Below are positions 1 through 6,512 of a stretch of 12,589 nucleotides of DNA, in pieces (position 1 is the stretch's first letter; each line of letters opens with the position of its first letter). A program made the translations under genes and the position numbers. The DNA is from an uncultured Bacilli bacterium (GTDB lineage Bacteria; Bacillota_I; Bacilli_A; RF39; UBA660), in assembly GCA_947587565.1 (NCBI GenBank), contig CANPYA010000025.1:1-12589 (forward strand). Reading direction: 5' to 3'. The notes below the pieces were generated by a model. That model saw only the letters and a program-made list of their open reading frames with translations, was not told where the DNA came from and searched no databases.

Positions 1-27
1 GAAGAGTAATTGTTTTACTTACAAATT

Positions 28-61
28 AAAAGATTGGTTTAAAATTTGACCAATCTTTTTG
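28..61. terminator. Intrinsic terminator of an upstream gene
   Basis: An inverted repeat AAAAGATTGGT / ACCAATCTTTT encloses a 10-nt loop and is followed by a T run. The mirror strand also has a T run, so it could work in both directions. The first bases of the window (GAA GAG TAA) could be the last codons of an upstream plus-strand gene, but too little is visible to call it. Confidence 0.75.
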
Positions 62-100
62 TCTGTTTTTGACTTGTTTTGACAACAATTGTCGAAAGTC

Positions 101-128
101 TTGCAACATCAAAAAAACTAACTATAAT
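101..128 (+). promoter_or_regulatory. Promoter of the small-peptide mRNA
   Basis: TTGCAA (101-106), a 16-bp spacer and a consensus TATAAT (123-128) predict transcription from about position 135. The following 95 nt are clearly richer in G+C than the surroundings and contain a perfect palindrome GTGGCGCCAC (148-157). A second -35-like TTGACA at 79-84 lies too far from this -10 to pair with it. Confidence 0.5.
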
Positions 129-228
129 AGATATTCGTTGCCGGTTAGTGGCGCCACTTTTACACAACTTAGTAACTTTCAACTAGGAAGTACTCTTGAG
201 GGTTTTGGTGAAAGGAAGTGTGGAAGCC

Positions 229-297
229 ATGAGAAAAGATTGTATGCTTATTATTGTGATAATCTTACTAGCTTTAATCATATTAAGGTTAGTTTGA
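229..297 (+). CDS. 22-residue hydrophobic peptide, candidate type I toxin
   Basis: A 22-codon reading frame starts ATG AGA AAA GAT and ends GTT TGA. The product has a short charged head (MRKD), then an almost unbroken run of Leu, Ile and Val from residue 6 to 19, then LRLV: one membrane-spanning helix and nothing else. AAAGGAAG at 211-218 is identical to the Shine-Dalgarno of rpsO but sits 10 nt from the ATG. Bases 201-206 can pair with 223-228, putting that Shine-Dalgarno in a hairpin loop next to the start. A promoter lies upstream, and a convergent antisense RNA covers the stop codon and 3' UTR. This is the layout of type I toxin genes such as bsrG, txpA and fst, but the peptide lacks recognisable Fst or BsrG motifs. 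It is the only TGA stop among the genes here. An in-frame GTG at 220 is a less likely start. It could instead be a non-toxic small membrane peptide. Confidence 0.45.
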   Translation: MRKDCMLIIVIILLALIILRLV

Positions 298-329
298 AAA
301 ATAAAACGCTAACCCAAAAGGTGTAGCGT
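296..329 (-). terminator. Terminator of the antisense RNA
   Basis: Bases 306-314 pair with 320-329 (nine pairs, one bulged base) around a five-base loop. On the minus strand the stem is followed by TTTTATTTTT, ending at the TGA of the small peptide gene. On the plus strand the stem is followed by CTACATTATG, which is no T run, so it should stop only the minus-strand transcript. Confidence 0.55.
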
Positions 330-368
330 CTACATTATGAGGCGTTACCTAATCCGGTAACACACTTC
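297..368 (-). ncRNA. Convergent antisense RNA, candidate antitoxin RNA
   Basis: A minus-strand transcript of about 72 nt is predicted from the promoter at 375-403 to the terminator at 296-329. It would begin near 368, form a 5' hairpin (344-349 with 356-361, loop of 6), then end in the terminator hairpin beside the TGA of the hydrophobic peptide gene. It is fully complementary to the 3' UTR of that mRNA if the mRNA runs past 330. No reading frame of note lies in it. By analogy with SR4/bsrG, RatA/txpA and RNA II/fst it would act by pairing with the toxin mRNA; this is inference from layout only. Confidence 0.45.
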
Positions 369-374
369 ATTTAT

Positions 375-403
375 ATTATATAACAGTTTTTTAAAATTAC
401 CAA
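375..403 (-). promoter_or_regulatory. Promoter of the antisense RNA
   Basis: Read on the minus strand, TTGGTA (403-398), a 17-bp spacer and a consensus TATAAT (380-375) point leftwards, with a start expected near 368. It faces the promoter at 101-128 across the small peptide gene. Confidence 0.5.
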
Positions 404-471
404 TAATTTTATTAAAAATTTTATCAAAAAATTTTCAAAAAATGGTCCTTTTACCCAAAAATATGCAGTTT

Positions 472-550
472 TTGATTTACTTTTCCCGAATTTTATAATA
501 TAATTAAATAGAAGTTTTGACTTAGATGAAAAAGTTTCCGATTTTTATCT
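472..550 (+). promoter_or_regulatory. rpsO promoter and structured leader
   Basis: TTGATT (472-477), a 16-bp spacer and TATAAT (494-499, with an overlapping second copy at 499-504) predict a start near 506 and a leader of about 80 nt. The leader holds a hairpin, 524-533 with 542-550 (AGAT and AAAAA pairing with TTTTT and ATCT, one bulged G). Ribosomal protein S15 controls its own mRNA through leader structures in many bacteria; whether this hairpin does so cannot be told. Positions 404-471 are AT-rich, with no gene seen. Confidence 0.5.
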
Positions 551-585
551 CAGTTTAAACCGATTAATAGAAAGGAAGTAAAACA

Positions 586-855
586 ATGGCTTTAAGTAAA
601 GAAGCAAAAGCAAAGATTATTAAAGAATTTGCTAAAAATGCTAATGATTGTGGTTCTGCAGAAGTTCAAATTGCTATTTTAACTAATGAAATTAATGAAC
701 TTACAAAACATATGCAAGAACACAAACATGATTTTCATTCCAAAAGAGGCTTACTTATGAAAGTTGGTCGTCGGAAAAAATTACTTAACTACTTAAAAGA
801 AAATGATGTAGTAAGTTACAGAGAAATCATTAAAAAATTAAATTTAAGAAAATAA
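586..855 (+). CDS. rpsO: 30S ribosomal protein S15
   Basis: Binds the central domain of 16S rRNA (helices 20-22) early in 30S assembly. The 89-residue length is the family norm. The conserved blocks are present: CGSAEVQIAILT at residues 22-33, the HKHDFHSKRGLL block around 46-57, then GRRKKLLNYL. Helical, strongly basic protein. The start is fixed by AAAGGAAG at 571-578, 7 nt before the ATG. It has its own promoter with a leader and is followed by an intergenic terminator and then pnp, the classic rpsO-pnp order shared by most bacteria. Nothing is unusual. Identity is certain from sequence motifs and neighbour. Confidence 0.98.
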   Translation: MALSKEAKAKIIKEFAKNANDCGSAEVQIAILTNEINELTKHMQEHKHDFHSKRGLLMKVGRRKKLLNYLKENDVVSYREIIKKLNLRK

Positions 856-886
856 AGGACACAAAGATTTTTAGTGTCTTTTTATT
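854..886 (+). terminator. Terminator between rpsO and pnp
   Basis: AAAGGACAC (854-862) pairs with GTGTCTTTT (874-882), with one G-T pair and an 11-nt loop, followed by further T residues. It overlaps the last base pairs of rpsO's stop. pnp begins 20 bp beyond with no clear promoter in between, so this is probably a partial terminator that lowers pnp relative to rpsO, as at the equivalent E. coli junction. Confidence 0.75.
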
Positions 887-905
887 TATAGAGAAAGAGG
901 TTTAG

Positions 906-3080
906 ATGAAAAAAGTATTTGAATTAGATTTTTATGGCAGAAAGATTGTAGTTGAACATGGCGAACTAGCTAAACAAGCCCATGGTAGTGTTTTAGTTAG
1001 AGTAAATGATACGGTTATATTAAGTACCGCCGTAGTATCGAAGACCGCTAACTTATTATCGGATTTTTTCCCATTAATGGTTCTATATAATGAAAAATTA
1101 TATTCTGTTGGTAAAATTCCAGGTGGTTTTATTAAAAGAGAAGGAAGACCTACGGACAATGCGACTTTAGCAGCAAGAATGATTGATCGACCTATGCGTC
1201 CATTATTCCCTGAGGATTTTCGTAATGAAGTCCAAATTGTCAATACAGTTTTAAGTGTTGACCAAGATAATTCTCCGGAACTTGCGGCTTTATTTGGCTC
1301 AAGTTTAGCCACTTGTATTAGTAAAATTCCATTTAATGGACCAGTGGCGGCCGTTAAAGTAGGAAGAGTTGATGGAGAATTTGTTATTAATCCAACGGTT
1401 GAAGAAGCCGAAAAGAGTGATATAGATTTAACTGTTGCCGGTACTTATGAAGCCATTAATATGGTGGAAGCAGGAAGCAAAGAAGTATCAGAAGATGATA
1501 TGCTAGAGGCCTTACTTTTTGGTCATGAAGCCGTTAAAAAATTAGTGGCTTTCCAAAAAGAAATTATTGATGAAATTGGCGAAGAAAAAATGGAATATCC
1601 ACACTTAGAAATAAGTGATGAATTAAGAAGTGAAGTTACTTCTTTAATTGAAGAAAGATTAGATAAAGCCTTAAGAATTAAAGATAAGACCGAAATGTAT
1701 GCAACAATTGATGCTTTAAAAGAAGAAGTCGTAGAAAAATATCGGACTGAATTTGAAGATAAATTAAAAGATGAAGAATTAACGGAACTTTTAACGAAAG
1801 TTGCATTAATATTTGAAAGTGTTCAATATAATGTCTTTAGAAGAATTGTTGTTAATGAAAAAATCCGAATAGATGGCCGGAAGATGGATGAAATAAGACC
1901 ACTTAGTGCGGAGATTGATATTTTACCAAGAACGCATGGATCAGCTTTATTTACGAGAGGTCAAACCCAAAGTTTATCTATTACAACTTTAGGAGCCTTA
2001 GGAGAAAGTCAAATGTTAGATGGCTTATCTTTAGAAGAAGAAAAAAGATTTATGTTACATTATAATTTCCCACAATTTAGTGTTGGGGAAACTGGTCGGT
2101 ATGGTTCACCAGGAAGAAGAGAAATTGGTCATGGAGCCTTAGGTGAAAGAGCTTTATTGCAAGTTATTCCATCTGAAGAAGAATTCCCATATACAATTCG
2201 TGTTGTATCTGAAATTCTAGAAAGTAATGGTTCATCAAGTCAAGCCAGTATTTGTGCCGGATGTCTTTCTTTAATGGCTGCTGGTGTCCCAATTAAAGCG
2301 CCAGTTGCAGGTATTGCAATGGGTCTTATAACTAATGAAGATAAATATACAATATTAACTGATATTCAAGGGATGGAAGACCATCTAGGAGATATGGACT
2401 TTAAAGTAGCGGGAACCAGAAAAGGTATTTGTGCTTTACAAATGGATATTAAGATTGATGGCGTTAATAAAGATATTTTAAAAGAAGCTTTAGCTCAAGC
2501 TAAAAAAGCGAGAATGCAAATCTTAGATTTATTTGAAACAATTATAAAGGAACCTAGAAAAGAATTAAGTCCTTATGCTCCTAAAATTGAAACATTTAAT
2601 ATTGATCCTGAAAAAATTAAAGATGTCATTGGTCGTGGTGGCGAAATGATTACGAAGATTATTTTAGAAGCTAGCCATGTTAAAACAGTTAATGATAAAG
2701 AAGCTGTTAAAGTTGATTTAGAAGATGATGGACGCGTAATTATTTATCATCATGATAAAGATATAATTAAAAGAACCAGAGAAATGATTGAAAATGTTGT
2801 AAAAGAAGTTGAAACTGGTAAAATCTATACTGGTAAAGTTGTTAAAGTTGAAGATTTTGGTTGTTTCGTAGAACTTTGGGAAGGTTGTGAAGGATTAGTA
2901 CACGTTTCGCAACTTTCAGATAAACACGTTAATAAACCAAGTGATGTGGTAAGTGTTGGGGATGAAATAATGGTTAAGTCTTTAGGTTATGATAACCGAG
3001 GCAGATTAAACTTATCAAGAAAAGAAGCTTTACCAAAAAGTCCTAAGCCAGAAGAAAAAAATCAAGAAAATGTCAAATAA
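906..3080 (+). CDS. pnp: Polyribonucleotide nucleotidyltransferase (PNPase)
   Basis: Degrades RNA 3'-to-5' using phosphate, releasing nucleoside diphosphates; forms a homotrimeric ring and takes part in mRNA turnover. At 724 residues it is full length. Order of domains: first RNase PH-like domain (about 10-140), helical linker (about 145-310), second RNase PH-like domain (about 320-550), KH domain (about 560-625) with GRGG at 576-579, and S1 domain (about 635-705). The catalytic signature DHLGDMDFK is at 492-500, giving the expected Asp492, Asp498 and Lys500. The KH loop reads GRGGE where many members have a lysine after the glycines. The start is supported by AAAGAGG (894-900) 5 nt upstream. 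It lies downstream of rpsO across a terminator, and a slipin gene follows 40 bp later. Confidence 0.98.
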   Translation: MKKVFELDFYGRKIVVEHGELAKQAHGSVLVRVNDTVILSTAVVSKTANLLSDFFPLMVLYNEKLYSVGKIPGGFIKREGRPTDNATLAARMIDRPMRPLFPEDFRNEVQIVNTVLSVDQDNSPELAALFGSSLATCISKIPFNGPVAAVKVGRVDGEFVINPTVEEAEKSDIDLTVAGTYEAINMVEAGSKEVSEDDMLEALLFGHEAVKKLVAFQKEIIDEIGEEKMEYPHLEISDELRSEVTSLIEERLDKALRIKDKTEMYATIDALKEEVVEKYRTEFEDKLKDEELTELLTKVALIFESVQYNVFRRIVVNEKIRIDGRKMDEIRPLSAEIDILPRTHGSALFTRGQTQSLSITTLGALGESQMLDGLSLEEEKRFMLHYNFPQFSVGETGRYGSPGRREIGHGALGERALLQVIPSEEEFPYTIRVVSEILESNGSSSQASICAGCLSLMAAGVPIKAPVAGIAMGLITNEDKYTILTDIQGMEDHLGDMDFKVAGTRKGICALQMDIKIDGVNKDILKEALAQAKKARMQILDLFETIIKEPRKELSPYAPKIETFNIDPEKIKDVIGRGGEMITKIILEASHVKTVNDKEAVKVDLEDDGRVIIYHHDKDIIKRTREMIENVVKEVETGKIYTGKVVKVEDFGCFVELWEGCEGLVHVSQLSDKHVNKPSDVVSVGDEIMVKSLGYDNRGRLNLSRKEALPKSPKPEEKNQENVK

Positions 3081-3120
3081 TTTAAAATAATAATAATATA
3101 GTTTAGTAAGGAGTGATGAT

Positions 3121-3867
3121 ATGTTATTAGTTATTTTAGGAATTATTTTAGTTGTTCTTCTTTGTTCAATCAAACAAATTAATGAATATGAAAGGGGTGT
3201 CAAGTTTCGTTTTGGTAAGTTTACAAAAATCTTAACTCCTGGTTGGAAATTAGTTTTACCAGTTATTGAATCTTATCGTAAAGTCGATATAAGAACGAAA
3301 GCCGTGGATGTACCAGCGCAAGAAGCCATTACGAAAGATAATGTTTCCGTGCAAATTAATGCCGTTATTTATTACAAAATATTTGATGCATCTAAAGCCG
3401 TTTTAGCGGTTGAGAATTTCTATTATGCAGTAGGTCAACTTGCTCAAACAACAATGCGTAATGTTGTTGGTTCTGTTTCATTAGATGAACTTTTAGCGGA
3501 AAGAGATAAAATTAGTTCCGAAATTTGTAAAATAATTGATGAAGCGACTGATCCATGGGGAATAAAAGTCGAAAATGTTGAACTTAAAGATGTATCTTTA
3601 CCAGAAGATATGAAAAGAGTATTAGCTATTGCGGCTGAGGCCGAAAGAGAAAAACTTGCGGTTATTACAAAAGCTAAAGGAGAAGTTGAAGCCTCAAATA
3701 ACTTAGCGAAAGCGGCTGAAATTATGACTAAGACTCCTGGTGCTTTACATTTAAGAACATTATCTACTTTAAGTGATATCAGTGCTGATAAATCAAATAC
3801 GGTGGTATTCTGTTTACCAATGGAAATAATTGATGCGATGAAAAGTTTCAGCGAGAAGAAAAAGTAG
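3121..3867 (+). CDS. Slipin (stomatin-like SPFH membrane protein)
   Basis: A 248-residue SPFH/band-7 protein. Residues 2-17 form a single hydrophobic membrane anchor, followed at once by NEYERGVKFRFGKF, typical of slipins and stomatins. The SPFH domain runs to about 165, then an Ala/Glu/Lys-rich coiled coil (about 165-200) and a short C-terminal region. Bacterial slipins form ring or cage oligomers in the membrane and are often next to NfeD-type partners or proteases; no NfeD gene is visible here. The Shine-Dalgarno AAGGAG (3108-3113) is 7 nt from the ATG. It may be co-transcribed from pnp. Its TAG stop lies inside the stem of the terminator that follows. HflC or a prohibitin is less likely because the anchor is directly followed by a slipin-type N-terminus and no HflK partner is present. 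Confidence 0.9.
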   Translation: MLLVILGIILVVLLCSIKQINEYERGVKFRFGKFTKILTPGWKLVLPVIESYRKVDIRTKAVDVPAQEAITKDNVSVQINAVIYYKIFDASKAVLAVENFYYAVGQLAQTTMRNVVGSVSLDELLAERDKISSEICKIIDEATDPWGIKVENVELKDVSLPEDMKRVLAIAAEAEREKLAVITKAKGEVEASNNLAKAAEIMTKTPGALHLRTLSTLSDISADKSNTVVFCLPMEIIDAMKSFSEKKK

Positions 3868-3883
3868 GCAACTACTTTTTTTT
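3859..3883 (+). terminator. Terminator with GCAA tetraloop after the slipin gene
   Basis: AAAAAGTAG (3859-3867) pairs perfectly with CTACTTTTT (3872-3880) around the GNRA-type loop GCAA, followed by more T. The stop codon of the slipin gene is in the left arm of the stem. Confidence 0.9.
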
Positions 3884-3895
3884 ATGCCCAATTTT

Positions 3896-3911
3896 TGCTA
3901 CAATAAAATTA
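3896..3911 (+). promoter_or_regulatory. Extended -10 promoter giving a leaderless mRNA
   Basis: TGCTACAAT (3896-3904) is an extended -10 element (TGnTAnAAT). Six bases (AAAATT) separate it from the ATG at 3911, so the expected transcription start is the A of the start codon. There is no Shine-Dalgarno, and the preceding terminator ends 13 bp earlier. No good -35 is seen, which is common for extended -10 promoters. Confidence 0.5.
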
Positions 3912-4573
3912 TGAAAAAAGAGAAGTTAAAAATTATATATGAAGATGCTTATTTAATTGTAGTCGTTAAAAAGAGTGGGTTATTAACGATTAGTACGGAG
4001 AAAGAAAAAGAAAATACTTTATATCACGAAGTAAGTAGTTATTTAAAAAAGAAGAATAAAAATAATAAAGTGTTTATTGTGCATCGTTTAGATAAAGATA
4101 CCGCAGGTTTAATTGTCTTTGCTAAATCTTTAAAGTTAAAAAATACTTTACAAGATAATTGGGATAAAGTCATAAGAAAATATTATGGTATTGTTAATGG
4201 GGTAGTAGATAAAAATAAAGACACTTTAACATCTTTCTTAAAAGAAACTAAAACGCATTATGTTTATAGTACAAAAAGTAAGGGCAAGCTCGCTATTTTA
4301 GAATATAATACTCTTATTAAAACACCTAAGTATACTTTACTGGATATAACTCTTAAAACGGGTCGTAAACATCAAATAAGAGTCCAATTAAATGATATTA
4401 ACCATTCTTTAGTCGGTGATAAAACTTATGATAAATGTCATAACAAAGGTATTAAACAATTATATTTATTTGCTTACTTTCTAGAATTTATGCATCCCAT
4501 TACCAATAAAACGATAACTTTAAAATGTCCATATCCGGAATATTTTAAAACTTTAATTAATTATGAAGCATAA
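3911..4573 (+). CDS. RluA-family 23S rRNA/tRNA pseudouridine synthase
   Basis: Converts a uridine in rRNA or tRNA to pseudouridine. The family motif VHRLDKDTAGLIVFAK is at residues 57-72, with catalytic Asp61; the usual Ser of the HRLDxxTSG motif is Ala here. The second conserved block, TGRKHQIRVQL, lies further on. At 220 residues it is a compact member without an S4 domain, closer to RluA or YhcT-type enzymes than to RluD; the modified site cannot be read from sequence. I start it at 3911 (MKKEKLKIIYED) rather than at an in-frame ATG at 3884: the latter lies in the preceding terminator's T run and upstream of the -10 element. It appears leaderless. It ends against a bidirectional terminator shared with the convergent surface-protein gene. 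Confidence 0.92.
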   Translation: MKKEKLKIIYEDAYLIVVVKKSGLLTISTEKEKENTLYHEVSSYLKKKNKNNKVFIVHRLDKDTAGLIVFAKSLKLKNTLQDNWDKVIRKYYGIVNGVVDKNKDTLTSFLKETKTHYVYSTKSKGKLAILEYNTLIKTPKYTLLDITLKTGRKHQIRVQLNDINHSLVGDKTYDKCHNKGIKQLYLFAYFLEFMHPITNKTITLKCPYPEYFKTLINYEA

Positions 4574-4603
4574 AAAAATTAGTCCTATTTAGAACTAATT
4601 TTT
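4574..4603. terminator. Bidirectional terminator between convergent genes
   Basis: AAAAATTAGT (4574-4583) and ACTAATTTTT (4594-4603) form a perfect 10-bp stem with a 10-nt loop; T runs lie on both outer sides. It serves the pseudouridine synthase on the plus strand and the cysteine-repeat protein on the minus strand. The TAG stop of the latter (4585-4587) lies in the loop. Confidence 0.9.
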
Positions 4604-6507
4604 GTTTGTCTTGATTTACCGGTTCTTTCCCAACCTTCAAGATAAGTTTCAGTACTCCATTTATAACGATATTTGGTAACTTCTTTCGTTTCTTTTTCAG
4701 CATTAACTTTAACAGTTTCCCCTTTAGTACATACAGCACTAGCACCTTCACCATACATGGTATAGCCACTCTTACAGAAGTATTCTGTTTTAATAGTATA
4801 ATCTTTATAATCAGTACCTTTAGATATACACATATCACCATTCTTACTATATCCACTTGGACAAGTAGTCTTAGTATCTTTAACTATTTTACTATTATCA
4901 GTTATAACACACTTAGTACCATTTAAGACACCATTTGTACAACTATATTTATCAGTTACTGTTGGATTTTTAGTCTCATTAGTATTATAAACACATTTAG
5001 TTTTATCACTGCTTAATGTACCTTTACTACAAGAAATAGTTGGTTCCTTTGTATCTGTAGTATTATAAACACAAGTATTACCACTTAATGTACCTTTACT
5101 ACAAGATACAGTAGCATTTATAGTAGTTATACAACTATTACCACTAGGAGTACCAGAAGTACAACCATATACAGCATTTCTACTAGCATCTACACTATAA
5201 GAATAAGCATCACATTTATATGTCCAAATAGTTTGAGAACAAATACCATTTTTACAACCCGCAGTTGATTTACCAGATAATTTACAACCATTATATGATG
5301 AACCATGAGATTCATAGAAAGTATAATATCTTTCACCAACATATATATTACATTTAGTACCACTTAAAGAGCCACTAGAACAATAATAATTATAACCAGT
5401 TACAACTTTATCTTCACTTTTAGTACAAGTTGAATTAGCACCATTCATATTTAAAGTATAACCATTAGGACAACCATAAGATGGTTCAATAGATTCAGTG
5501 TTATTTTTAGTACATTTAGTATTTGCACCACTACCAGTTTTAGTATAACCACTAGGACAACTATAGGTAGGAGTTATATTATTAGAAGTAGTTTTAACAC
5601 ATTTAGTATTTGCGCCACTACCAGTTTTAGTATAACCACTAGGACAAGAATAATTAGTTGTCTTATTAGCATTTACTTCTTTAGTACAAACAGTATTTTC
5701 TCCATCACCAGTTTTAGTATAACCTGCTTCACAACTATAAGTAGTAGTAACTGTTGGTTTTATTTCTTTATTATCTGGTTTTACACATTTAGTAGATGAT
5801 CCTAAACCAACTTTTTCATAACCAGCTGGACAAGTATAAGTAGTCTTCTTAATTGCATTAGTAGTAGTTTTATTATCTTTTACACAAAGATTACCATTTT
5901 GAGTATAACCCGCTGGACATCTATAAACAGTTTCTGTAGTTTTATAAGCTTGTTTAAATTGATATTCATAAGCAAGTTCATCATCGGGTTCATTAGGAGC
6001 TACAACAACATCACATTTGCCACTGACACATAACTGATTACATCCTAATTCTTCCGTAGTTTTAGCCACTTCTTTACCACAAACTAGCATAACAGTCATA
6101 TCATACTTACCATTATTATTAGTAACTGTAACATAACTACCTTCTAAATCACATGTTTCGCCATCTTGATAAATAAATGGTAAAATAATTCCTTTATCAG
6201 TTAATTCTTTTAAAGTATATTTTATTGAATTACCATTAGTAGGTAGAGTAACTTTAGTTAATAAATAATCTTTAACTGTATCATGGAAATAAGAATAACC
6301 AGTAATAAATTCATTAGTATAAGCATCTTTATTAGTTATTGTACTATTATTACTATCATCAAAATTAACACTTTGTTTTTTATTTTCAGTATTTCTTGTA
6401 AATAACCAAATTATTAAAAAGATAATTAAAATAACTAAGAAGATTAATAAACCTTTTTTAATAATATTAGACCAATTAATTTTTCTTTTAACTTCTTCTG
6501 TATACAT
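4585..6507 (-). CDS. Membrane-anchored cysteine-repeat surface protein
   Basis: A 640-residue protein with a Lys/Arg-containing cytoplasmic N-terminus, one membrane helix at about 19-37 and a long outside region. Residues 45-190 form a separate domain with Cys119, 143, 156, 160 and 165; the stretch around 98-143 (LKELTDKGII through YDMTVMLVC) resembles pilin-like domains of Bacilli surface proteins (weak, from memory). Residues 195-600 carry about 13 units, each with two cysteines: a long form, Y-x-C-P-x-G-Y-T-x-x-G-x-G-x-x-x-x-C, about 29 residues, and a short form, C-S-K-G-T-L-S-x-x-x-C. Thr/Asn/Lys-rich linkers join them. I count 35 cysteines in all. The C-terminus ends in a Trp/Tyr-rich segment (KWSTETYLEGW, 616-626). 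There is no LPxTG signal. Adjacent long units are nearly identical in DNA. AAGGAAGG just upstream lies in the last codons of the lipoprotein gene, so the two are probably co-translated. Function unknown; an adhesin or cell-surface stalk is an inference. Confidence 0.85.
   Translation of the reverse strand: MYTEEVKRKINWSNIIKKGLLIFLVILIIFLIIWLFTRNTENKKQSVNFDDSNNSTITNKDAYTNEFITGYSYFHDTVKDYLLTKVTLPTNGNSIKYTLKELTDKGIILPFIYQDGETCDLEGSYVTVTNNNGKYDMTVMLVCGKEVAKTTEELGCNQLCVSGKCDVVVAPNEPDDELAYEYQFKQAYKTTETVYRCPAGYTQNGNLCVKDNKTTTNAIKKTTYTCPAGYEKVGLGSSTKCVKPDNKEIKPTVTTTYSCEAGYTKTGDGENTVCTKEVNANKTTNYSCPSGYTKTGSGANTKCVKTTSNNITPTYSCPSGYTKTGSGANTKCTKNNTESIEPSYGCPNGYTLNMNGANSTCTKSEDKVVTGYNYYCSSGSLSGTKCNIYVGERYYTFYESHGSSYNGCKLSGKSTAGCKNGICSQTIWTYKCDAYSYSVDASRNAVYGCTSGTPSGNSCITTINATVSCSKGTLSGNTCVYNTTDTKEPTISCSKGTLSSDKTKCVYNTNETKNPTVTDKYSCTNGVLNGTKCVITDNSKIVKDTKTTCPSGYSKNGDMCISKGTDYKDYTIKTEYFCKSGYTMYGEGASAVCTKGETVKVNAEKETKEVTKYRYKWSTETYLEGWERTGKSRQTKISSK
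5512..5647 (-). repeat. 87-bp tandem repeat within the surface-protein gene
   Basis: Bases 5512-5560 and 5599-5647 match at 48 of 49 positions (mismatch at 5527/5614), a period of exactly 87 bp or 29 codons. They encode two successive units containing GYTKTGSGANTKC. Flanking units are recognisable but more diverged. A 23-bp identical stretch also links the two short-form units near 5007 and 5081. Confidence 0.85.
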
Positions 6508-6512
6508 ATTTA

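Noticed and set aside
69..326. 85-codon plus-strand reading frame starting with TTG
   Set aside because: It has no ribosome site, begins upstream of the predicted promoter at 101-128, and its product looks like no protein. The 229-297 frame in another phase fits the signals better.
135..330. Known structured RNA (SRP RNA, tmRNA, RNase P or 6S) in the G+C-richer leader
   Set aside because: GAAAGGAAG superficially resembles SRP RNA, but the symmetric loop and tetraloop context are missing, and no conserved core of the other RNAs is visible.
932..1312. Minus-strand reading frame inside pnp
   Set aside because: Antisense shadow of a highly conserved gene, with no promoter or ribosome site of its own.
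4557..4856. Minus-strand reading frame overlapping the end of the cysteine-repeat gene in another phase
   Set aside because: Runs through the bidirectional terminator and overlaps a clearly coding frame with regular repeats.
4585..6507. Reading the cysteine-gene repeats as a CRISPR array
   Set aside because: The frame is open throughout, the period is a multiple of three, the units diverge gradually, and there are no unique spacers or cas genes.
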